From assembly GCA_002388005.1 (NCBI GenBank), contig DGLO01000133.1, positions 5,855-11,208 of the forward strand: a stretch of DNA of 5,354 nt, given 5' to 3'. Numbering within the stretch: the first letter of the stretch is position 1; each line of letters starts with the position of its first letter. Origin of the DNA: Candidatus Neomicrothrix sp. UBA4542. GTDB taxonomy: Bacteria; Actinomycetota; Acidimicrobiia; Acidimicrobiales; Poriferisodalaceae. The position numbers were made by a program, and so were the translations under genes. Under the pieces are notes generated by a model. The model was not told where the DNA came from. It searched no databases and worked only from the letters and a program-made list of their open reading frames with translations. Below are positions 1 through 5,354 of the stretch, piece after piece.

Positions 1-620
1 GTCACCAACAAGCAAAGGTGGGTGAATGGCACGCCCGCTGCCCACATCATGCCCAAGGTAATGAAGCCGATCATGGCAGCTGTTCCCATATCTGGTTGAA
101 GCAGAATCAAGCTGCAAATGGCGGCGACGCAGATCCCGACTGGCAACGTGACCCGATCTAGACGGTCGAGAAAATAGCGTCGCTGATCTAAAAATGACGC
201 GATCGCGATCACTAGCGCGAATTTGGTTAGTTCCGAAGGTTGGAAGCTAAAGGGACCGAATTCGAGCCAGCTTGCGCTGCCATTAACCGCTCGTCCTCGC
301 ATGAGGACCAGAATTAAAGAAAGCCCTGCGACCACAAGGAGAATGGGCGCTAAGCGCCTCCACCTTCGGTAGTCGCGTCCGACTGCAAACAGCAAAGCGA
401 ATACCGAGATTGCTACTGAGATGGCATGTTTCGCGAATAAAGAGAAAGCGTCGCCCTCTCGGCCGATAGAGATTGGAGTCGATGCCGAAAGGACCATGAC
501 AACGCCCGTCAGCATCAGTAACAAAACAGATGCGAGCATCGCCACGTAACGCATTGGCGGCCCTTGAGATTCGCCATGTTGGTCGACATAGCCTTGTCGA
601 TAGTTCGAAAGGGCAGTCAT
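1..620 (-). CDS. ftsW: FtsW, SEDS-family septal peptidoglycan glycosyltransferase (5' part, cut by window start)
   Basis: FtsW is an integral membrane SEDS protein that polymerises lipid II into glycan strands at the division septum, together with its cognate class B penicillin-binding protein FtsI. About 206 N-terminal residues are present; the C-terminal half runs off the window. I translated this open frame by hand. A short cytoplasmic tail (residues 1-24) precedes hydrophobic segments at about 25-46, 62-80, 90-107, 131-144, 157-174 and 182 onward. The family signature NGSASWLEFG followed by QPSELTKFA lies at about 113-135, and LQPDMGTA at 174-181. The catalytic Asp known from SEDS enzymes lies further downstream, outside the window. 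The ATG start overlaps the murD stop (ATGA); no strong Shine-Dalgarno is visible, so translation probably depends on coupling to murD. RodA is the main alternative by sequence alone, but the position directly after murD in a dcw cluster favours FtsW. Confidence 0.9.
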   Translation of the reverse strand, partial: MTALSNYRQGYVDQHGESQGPPMRYVAMLASVLLLMLTGVVMVLSASTPISIGREGDAFSLFAKHAISVAISVFALLFAVGRDYRRWRRLAPILLVVAGLSLILVLMRGRAVNGSASWLEFGPFSFQPSELTKFALVIAIASFLDQRRYFLDRLDRVTLPVGICVAAICSLILLQPDMGTAAMIGFITLGMMWAAGVPFTHLCLLV

Positions 621-1963
621 GACTGAAGCTGCTCTCGTTCGAGTGAAAAAACTCTCTGCTTGAAGTCGTCGCCTCGTTCGTTGTAACTCTGATACCAGTC
701 AAATGATGCACATGCTGGTGACAGCACAACGTCCCCACCGGAGACTTTCGCTATTTCTGTCGCGCTTTCAATTGCTTCTTGCATCGAATGAGCCACGGTC
801 GTCGCAACGACACCATCGAAAACTTGACTCAACGTCTCTGCAGATTCGCCGATCGCTACGACTCCGGCAAGCTTTGGAGCGATCCTTCTGAGGTCGAAAA
901 GATCGAGATTCTTGTTACGGCCTCCTGCGATCAATACGGCTTGCTCAAACCCGGTTATGGCAGCGACCGTGGCGTGCGGGGTCGTGGCCTTGCTGTCGTT
1001 GAAAAAGTGAATCCCGTTGATTGTTGCGACGAACTCGAGACGGTGGGCGAGCCCATCGAACTGTGCTAGCACTTCCGCGACCGATTCGATCGAGGCATTC
1101 ATCGACAAGGCAAGAGCCGCTGCTGCGCATGCATTGAGTTGATCATGTGGCCGGGACCTACGAAGTTCGGAAACCTTAAGTACTCGCTCACCGTGAGCGA
1201 TGAGCTCTCTCTCAGTGCAGTGCACGTCTCCTTCACCGAGTCCGAAGGTGATCAGTTGCGCTGAGATATTGCTAGTCCATGGCGCGAGCGCTGGGTCATC
1301 GTGAGGGGCTACGGCTATGTCATCTGCGCGTTGGGTCTCCCAGATCTTGGATTTAGCGGTGGCGTAAGAGCCAAAGTCTCCGTGCCAATCCAAGTGATCA
1401 GGGGAAAGATTAAGCCACGCCGCCGCGTGGGCGCGAAAGCGCTGCACCCTGTCCAAACGAAAGGATGAAGCTTCCACAACAAAGATTTCGTATCTGTTCG
1501 TTTTGTCGTCAATTGCCGCTACTAAGGGAGTTTCGGTGTTGCCGACAGCAGCTGCTCTCATCCCGGAAGCGCTAAACATTTGGGAGGTGAGTTCGGTCAC
1601 TGTCGTTTTCCCGTTGGTGCCGGTGACGGCGACACAGGGCCGGTCATCCCACATGGCTGCAAGGTCGAGTTCACTCAATACTTGAGTATTCGAATTATCA
1701 GCCAACTGATACAGCAGGTGGTGGGATGGAATTCCTGGGCTTGGTACCACTGAGGTGGCGCCTAGTAGCGCCCGTTTTAGCTCTGTGGCCGAGGCAGAGT
1801 CGATGAGTTCAACTCCCAATTTCCGGGCTGTTTCCTGGACTGATTGTGGATGATCATCTACTGCAAGGACTTGATGGTTGCGGGCCTGTAAAGCCTTGAT
1901 GACCGCTTGACCGGTCAGCCCCAGTCCACCGACCAGCACATGGGAAAGATTTGGAGTGTTCAC
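617..1963 (-). CDS. murD: UDP-N-acetylmuramoyl-L-alanine--D-glutamate ligase MurD
   Basis: MurD is a cytoplasmic ATP-dependent ligase that adds D-glutamate to UDP-MurNAc-L-alanine, the second amino acid of the peptidoglycan stem. At 448 residues it has normal family length. The N-terminal substrate domain has GGLGLTG (12-18) and SPGIP (75-79). The central ATPase domain has the P-loop TGTNGKTT (114-121), EASSF (164-168), NLSPDHLDWH (185-194), the Lys expected to be carbamylated (K204, in YATAK) and HDQLNA (273-278). The C-terminal domain has GLAHRLE (304-310), NDSKATT (322-328), GGRNKNLD (347-354) and SPACASFDWY (415-424). The start is GTG, overlapping the mraY stop as GTGA; it begins right before the first beta strand, as in known MurDs, and no better start is seen. 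Only a weak G-rich stretch lies upstream. One small oddity is Asp274 where the usual motif has Asn (HN..N). Identification is secure. Confidence 0.97.
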   Translation of the reverse strand: MNTPNLSHVLVGGLGLTGQAVIKALQARNHQVLAVDDHPQSVQETARKLGVELIDSASATELKRALLGATSVVPSPGIPSHHLLYQLADNSNTQVLSELDLAAMWDDRPCVAVTGTNGKTTVTELTSQMFSASGMRAAAVGNTETPLVAAIDDKTNRYEIFVVEASSFRLDRVQRFRAHAAAWLNLSPDHLDWHGDFGSYATAKSKIWETQRADDIAVAPHDDPALAPWTSNISAQLITFGLGEGDVHCTERELIAHGERVLKVSELRRSRPHDQLNACAAAALALSMNASIESVAEVLAQFDGLAHRLEFVATINGIHFFNDSKATTPHATVAAITGFEQAVLIAGGRNKNLDLFDLRRIAPKLAGVVAIGESAETLSQVFDGVVATTVAHSMQEAIESATEIAKVSGGDVVLSPACASFDWYQSYNERGDDFKQRVFSLEREQLQS

Positions 1964-3027
1964 AGCAACGCCCCGACGACCAGTGGGTTAGCTATGGCAG
2001 ATGTATCAAGTCCGATGAAGTCGGCGTAAAACGCCCCTAAGGCAAATGCGACACAGATCCCGTTGATGATCCACATGCGAATCAGGACCGTTGTTTCTGG
2101 CCAACCGACTAACTCAAAATGATGGTGGATCGGCGCCATCCGAAAAACGCGTCGCCCGAAGATCCGATAGCTACCGACTTGGAGAATCACTGAGAGGGTT
2201 TCGAGAACGTAGAGCGCGCCAATGATCGGCAAAAGCAGATGTGTTTCGAGCAGCAATGCTAAACCGGCGAAAGCGGTACCGATCGCCAGTGACCCGGTGT
2301 CTCCCATGAAGATCCGAGCGGGGGGAGCATTCCACCAAAGAAAGCCGATACAAGCTCCAGTCATCGCAGCGGCCACGATGGCAAGGTCCAGCGCATGACT
2401 GACGTCGTAGCTAGCGGGGTGGCGAAAAATCCAGTATCCGATGATTACGAAGGCCGAAAAGCCGATCGCAGCCGAGCCACTTGCCAGTCCGTCAAGCCCA
2501 TCGGTGAGATTGACGGCGTTAGCGGTAGCGATGACCAGAACCGCAGCCCAGATGACCCATGCCACTTTCCCTAGCGTGATGCCGGGCAGATCGGCTCTAG
2601 TCAGGGCGATTACGGGACTTGTTTGAGCCCAGTACATCGCGAGAATCGCGAATCCGATCGCTACTCCCAACAATCCAACGATCTTGGCAGATTTGTTGAG
2701 CCCTAGATTCCGCTCTCGGCTGACTTTGATCCAGTCGTCGACTAGCCCGACGGCACTGGCAGCGACGATGGCTAACAATAAAACTATTCCTGAACGAGTG
2801 ACGATTGTTTCGGCTCGGAGGTGACTTACGAGGTATCCGGCTACTGCCCCGACAACGATCACACCCCCACCCATGGTGGGGGTCCCGGCCTTGATGTAAT
2901 GACCTTCGGGGCCGTCTAAACGTATGGGTTGGCCGACGCCGCGGTCTCGTAGCCAAGGGACTAAGGCTCGCGTGCCGATCAAGCTCACTCCCATCGACAC
3001 GCCTGCAGCTATTAGAAGCGCGATCAT
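1960..3027 (-). CDS. mraY: Phospho-N-acetylmuramoyl-pentapeptide transferase MraY
   Basis: MraY is an integral membrane enzyme that transfers phospho-MurNAc-pentapeptide from UDP to undecaprenyl phosphate, making lipid I on the cytoplasmic face. The 355 residues are normal for the family and contain about ten hydrophobic segments, starting at residues 1-20, 54-70 and 80-96. All hallmark motifs are visible: GTPTMGG (48-54), the catalytic-site pair DD at 97-98 in LVDDWIK, NLTDGLDGLA (173-182), FMGDTGSLAIG (240-250, D243) and PIHHHFE (299-305). The ATG start overlaps the murE stop as ATGA and is preceded by a good AAGGTG Shine-Dalgarno, which supports this start. The gene upstream is murE, not the expected murF. 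The stretch IRLDGPEGH before the PTMGG motif and the text after the HHH motif resemble actinobacterial MraY; that taxonomic reading is from memory. A perfect hairpin is encoded across codons 49-55. Confidence 0.98.
   Translation of the reverse strand: MIALLIAAGVSMGVSLIGTRALVPWLRDRGVGQPIRLDGPEGHYIKAGTPTMGGGVIVVGAVAGYLVSHLRAETIVTRSGIVLLLAIVAASAVGLVDDWIKVSRERNLGLNKSAKIVGLLGVAIGFAILAMYWAQTSPVIALTRADLPGITLGKVAWVIWAAVLVIATANAVNLTDGLDGLASGSAAIGFSAFVIIGYWIFRHPASYDVSHALDLAIVAAAMTGACIGFLWWNAPPARIFMGDTGSLAIGTAFAGLALLLETHLLLPIIGALYVLETLSVILQVGSYRIFGRRVFRMAPIHHHFELVGWPETTVLIRMWIINGICVAFALGAFYADFIGLDTSAIANPLVVGALL
2863..2883 (-). repeat. Perfect 9-bp inverted repeat with a 3-base loop inside mraY
   Basis: In the mRNA sense the sequence is ACCCCCACC, then AUG, then GGUGGGGGU: the two 9-base arms are exact reverse complements around a 3-base loop. 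The arms are in register with the codons, so Thr-Pro-Thr (ACC CCC ACC) pairs with Gly-Gly-Gly (GGU GGG GGU) of the conserved TPTMGG motif. The stem is strongly GC rich. There is no U-tract after it and it lies early in mraY, so it is not a terminator. Whether it acts in the message, for example by slowing ribosomes, is unknown; it may be a by-product of codon choice in a conserved motif. Confidence 0.55.
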
Positions 3028-4460
3028 CGGCTGTCACCTTCAACCCGCTGCGAAAGAGCTTGCTGGCAGATGAGGGCATCATCGAAAGGTCGTCGCTGAG
3101 CACCGATCGTTTGGTGTGTTTCGTGGCCCTTGCCGGCTACCAGAATTAGGTCTCCCGATTTCGCTTCACCGATTACTGACCGAATTGCCTCAGCTCGATC
3201 AAGAATGATCCGAGATTTGGTGCTTCCTGCTCCTGCTCCCACAAGAATCTCGTGGGCTATGTCGCTTGGATTTTCTGAGCGGGGATTATCTGACGTGATG
3301 ATCACTTCATCAGCCAAATCGTTGGCTACCTCCCCCATCAGGGGCCGTTTTTCTCGATCGCGATCACCGCCGGCTCCGAATACAACCCATACTCGTCCAG
3401 CTGCGATGCTTCGGGCAGCTTTCAGGGCTTGGGATAGTGCCTCGGGCTTATGGGAGTAATCGACCAAAACACGCAGATCAGAACCGGCAACCGATACCGG
3501 TTCCATCCTTCCTCGGACCGGGTCTACAAGCTGCAGTCCGCGCGCTATGGCTGCTGGTTCGAAGCCCAACGCGTTCAGGGTTTCAGCGGCTAGTAGTAAG
3601 TTGACCAGGTTGAAGTATCCGATGAGTGGGGTTGTTATTTCTTTCTCGCGCCAGACGAATCTGGCTCCGTTGGCTGTGATTTGAGGGTCTTGAATCAAGT
3701 TGGGATCAACTTCGACTACGTCGCGCGACGCGCTCAGAGTGTGCGCCAGACGCCTGCCCCATTCATCGCCGATCGACACGACTGCCATTTGGGATCTCTC
3801 GTCGAACAGTTTGCTCTTAACTGCGAAGTATCGGTCCATATCTCCGTGAAAATCGAGATGTTCAGGGCTCAGGTTGGTGAACATCGCGGCGACGAAGTCG
3901 GTGCCGTCAACGCGACCTAATTCAAGACCGTGCGAGGACACCTCCATGCACACCCAATCGGTTCCCCCATCGAGTAGGTGAGCAAGTGAACTCTGTAATT
4001 CGGGTGCTTCAGGGGTGGTGTGAGTTCCATCGAGCGTGCCTATAGCGGTGGCGTTCAGGCCGCAACTTCTAAGTATCTGGGTCAACGCGTGTGCGGTTGT
4101 GGTCTTTCCTGCTGTCCCTGTTACTCCCACCACCTTGAGATGTTTGGAGGGATGCCCATTAATAGTGGCGGCAATCGGGCCTAGGGCTTTACGAACGCTG
4201 GGGACGATGATCTGAGGAACCGCGCTATCGAGTTCGCGTTCGACCAGAAGTGCTGCGGCTCCCGCTTTTACGGCCTCGGTCGCATACAGATGCCCGTCGT
4301 GTTTTTCTCCGGGTATGCACGCGAAGAGATCATTATTCCTGACACCGCGACTGTCATGGCTAATCCCGAACACCCTCAGTCGGTCACTGTTTGAAGATGG
4401 TCGTCCTACAAGTTGGCCGCCGCTGTGGGCAACAATTTCTGTAAGAGAGGTCCCGTTCAT
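3024..4460 (-). CDS. murE: UDP-N-acetylmuramoyl-L-alanyl-D-glutamate--2,6-diaminopimelate ligase MurE
   Basis: MurE is a cytoplasmic ATP-dependent ligase that adds the third stem-peptide residue to UDP-MurNAc-L-Ala-D-Glu. It has 478 residues, normal for the family. The N-terminal UDP-binding domain contains DSR at 36-38. The ATPase domain has the P-loop TGTAGKTT (114-121), MEVSSHGLE (172-180), TNLSPEHLDFH (195-205), the Lys expected to be carbamylated (K215, in YFAVK), and GYFNLVNLL (281-289). The C-terminal domain has GRME (317-320), DYSHKPEAL (334-342), DNPRSENP (391-398) and GKGHE (443-447). DNPR is the known marker of meso-DAP-specific MurE, as opposed to lysine-adding enzymes, so meso-DAP is the predicted substrate. 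The ATG start is 6 bases after the ftsI stop, with only a weak purine-rich stretch upstream; the stop overlaps mraY. The fold is shared with MurF, but DNPR and the N-terminal DSR motif mark this as MurE and not a MurE-MurF fusion. Confidence 0.97.
   Translation of the reverse strand: MNGTSLTEIVAHSGGQLVGRPSSNSDRLRVFGISHDSRGVRNNDLFACIPGEKHDGHLYATEAVKAGAAALLVERELDSAVPQIIVPSVRKALGPIAATINGHPSKHLKVVGVTGTAGKTTTAHALTQILRSCGLNATAIGTLDGTHTTPEAPELQSSLAHLLDGGTDWVCMEVSSHGLELGRVDGTDFVAAMFTNLSPEHLDFHGDMDRYFAVKSKLFDERSQMAVVSIGDEWGRRLAHTLSASRDVVEVDPNLIQDPQITANGARFVWREKEITTPLIGYFNLVNLLLAAETLNALGFEPAAIARGLQLVDPVRGRMEPVSVAGSDLRVLVDYSHKPEALSQALKAARSIAAGRVWVVFGAGGDRDREKRPLMGEVANDLADEVIITSDNPRSENPSDIAHEILVGAGAGSTKSRIILDRAEAIRSVIGEAKSGDLILVAGKGHETHQTIGAQRRPFDDALICQQALSQRVEGDSR
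3035..3040 (-). promoter_or_regulatory. Shine-Dalgarno for mraY
   Basis: AAGGTG, one base from the AAGGAG consensus, sits 7 bases before the mraY ATG and within the last codons of murE. It is the clearest ribosome binding site in the window; murD and ftsW have only weak candidates. It suggests that mraY can initiate independently as well as by coupling to murE termination. Confidence 0.6.
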
Positions 4461-4466
4461 CGTCGA

Positions 4467-5354
4467 CTACTTCGTTTCCGGAATGCCGAGTTGCCTCAAC
4501 GCGACGGTAGCTATCTCCGAGAACACTGGAGCTGCGGTCAATCCTGCGAGGTGTTCATCTGGTTCATCGAGGACGATGACAATCGTGACAGCTGGATCGT
4601 TAGCGGGGACAAATCCCGCAAAGATGCTCGTGTAGTCATCGCTGTAGCCAACTCCGTCTTCGCCTTTGTTGGACCATGTCTTCATTGCTGTCCCCGTCTT
4701 GCCAGCAACTGAGTAACCGCCAACTTCTGCTCGCCCTCCAGTTCCTTGTGTCACCACGTCAGTAAGCATCTCGCGCATCGTGGCTGCAGTGGTCGCGCCT
4801 ATGACTTGGCGTTGCGTTGCAGGCGGAATGGGATGGATCACCCCATCGGAACCAGCTGTTCCGAGTATCAAGCTCGGTGCGACGTATTTTCCGTCGTTGG
4901 CAATGGTGTTGAACGCTGCTGCTAGTTGCATCGCTGTGACAGCGACGCCTTGGCCGAACGCTATGGTCGCTAATCCAGTTCCCTCCCATTGTTGGGGTAG
5001 GCGAAGTGTTCCTTTCGCTTCATCAGGCCACGCCGGAGCATCTGTCTGACCACTTGTGAATTGTCCGAATCCAAAATTTTTCAGGTAGTGATACAGCTTG
5101 TCTTTGCCGAGTCTTTCTGCGATGCGAATGGTTCCGATATTGGATGATTTCGCCAGTATTTCCCTTACTGACAATTGTCGATCCTCGTTGACATACGGCT
5201 CTTCGAATTCTTTATCGGAATACTGGTACCGATGGGGGACGTCAAGGATCTGGTCGTCGGAAATACTGCCTTCCTCCAAGGCTGCGGCGATGGTGAAGGG
5301 TTTGGTCGCCGATCCGGGTTCAAATACGTTTATGTAGGATCCGCTGCTGCCGGC
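4467..5354 (-). CDS. ftsI: FtsI/PBP3-type septal peptidoglycan D,D-transpeptidase (3' part, cut by window end)
   Basis: This is a class B penicillin-binding protein that crosslinks stem peptides at the division septum; its catalytic domain faces outward from the membrane. Only the C-terminal 295 residues are present. The frame is open to the window edge; an in-frame TTG at 5277-5279 is an internal Leu codon, not the start. Counting from the first complete codon at the edge, all three active-site motifs are visible: SATK (15-18, in VFEPGSATKPF, with the nucleophile Ser15), SSN (70-72) and KTGT (219-222). The N-terminal membrane anchor and the pedestal domain lie outside the window. No PASTA repeats follow; the protein ends about 75 residues after the KTG motif with LGIPETK and a TAG stop. 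It is the first gene here in transcription order, 6 bases ahead of murE, the classical ftsI-murE arrangement. Another class B PBP is possible by motif alone, but the context makes FtsI very likely. Confidence 0.94.
   Translation of the reverse strand, partial: AGSSGSYINVFEPGSATKPFTIAAALEEGSISDDQILDVPHRYQYSDKEFEEPYVNEDRQLSVREILAKSSNIGTIRIAERLGKDKLYHYLKNFGFGQFTSGQTDAPAWPDEAKGTLRLPQQWEGTGLATIAFGQGVAVTAMQLAAAFNTIANDGKYVAPSLILGTAGSDGVIHPIPPATQRQVIGATTAATMREMLTDVVTQGTGGRAEVGGYSVAGKTGTAMKTWSNKGEDGVGYSDDYTSIFAGFVPANDPAVTIVIVLDEPDEHLAGLTAAPVFSEIATVALRQLGIPETK

Noticed and set aside
199..206. GCGATCGC octamer resembling the cyanobacterial HIP1 word
   Set aside because: I noticed only one exact copy, inside the ftsW coding sequence, and the proteins do not look cyanobacterial; it is covered by the general GATC excess.
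283..738. Minus-strand open frame of 151 codons across the ftsW/murD junction
   Set aside because: It overlaps the real ftsW and murD frames, has a low-complexity Arg/Cys/His-rich product with no recognisable motif, and is a frame shadow.
2863..2883. Hairpin in mraY as a transcription terminator
   Set aside because: No U-tract follows it in the transcribed direction, and it lies inside an essential gene of a continuous operon.
2597..3103. Minus-strand open frame of 168 codons over mraY and the end of murE
   Set aside because: It lies out of frame within two securely identified genes; the product is rich in Arg and Ser with no domain, typical of a +1 shadow.
4461..4466. Possible promoter between ftsI and murE
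   Set aside because: The gap is only 6 bases and I saw no convincing -35/-10 pair in the end of ftsI; cotranscription is simpler.
4413..4712. Plus-strand open frames antisense to murE and ftsI
   Set aside because: They run opposite to conserved motifs of both genes, show no family motif, and have no independent start context.
5277..5279. TTG as the start of a 270-residue protein
   Set aside because: The frame continues upstream to the window edge and encodes the SATK active-site motif of FtsI, so this is an internal Leu codon.

Overview
The window is one fully coding, single-direction (minus-strand) segment of a division and cell wall (dcw) cluster. In transcription order (right to left) it reads ftsI (3' part only), murE, mraY, murD, ftsW (5' part only). 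The three complete genes encode cytoplasmic or membrane steps of peptidoglycan precursor synthesis. The two truncated ones encode the paired septal transpeptidase and SEDS glycosyltransferase. There is no RNA gene, mobile element, CRISPR array or intergenic region long enough for a promoter or terminator.

The organism looks like an actinobacterium of intermediate GC (low to mid 50s percent on lines I sampled). The style of MraY (the stretch around its HHH motif and the IRLDGPEGH stretch before the PTMGG motif) and of the MurD C-terminus fits Actinobacteriota, possibly Acidimicrobiia from an uncultivated aquatic lineage. This is inference from remembered family style, not a search. MurE carries the DNPR motif of meso-diaminopimelate-adding enzymes, so the stem peptide is predicted to be of the meso-DAP type.

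Packing is extremely tight. ftsI and murE are separated by 6 bases. murE/mraY, mraY/murD and murD/ftsW each overlap by 4 bases (ATGA, GTGA, ATGA). One polycistronic message with translational coupling is the natural reading.

The genes work in sequence: MurD adds D-Glu to UDP-MurNAc-L-Ala, MurE adds meso-DAP, MraY moves the finished UDP-MurNAc-pentapeptide onto undecaprenyl phosphate, and FtsW and FtsI polymerise and crosslink lipid II at the septum. The step between MurE and MraY, MurF (addition of D-Ala-D-Ala), has no gene here, although murF usually sits exactly between murE and mraY. That absence is the main point of interest. Otherwise this is an ordinary housekeeping region, and I found no convincing novel system.
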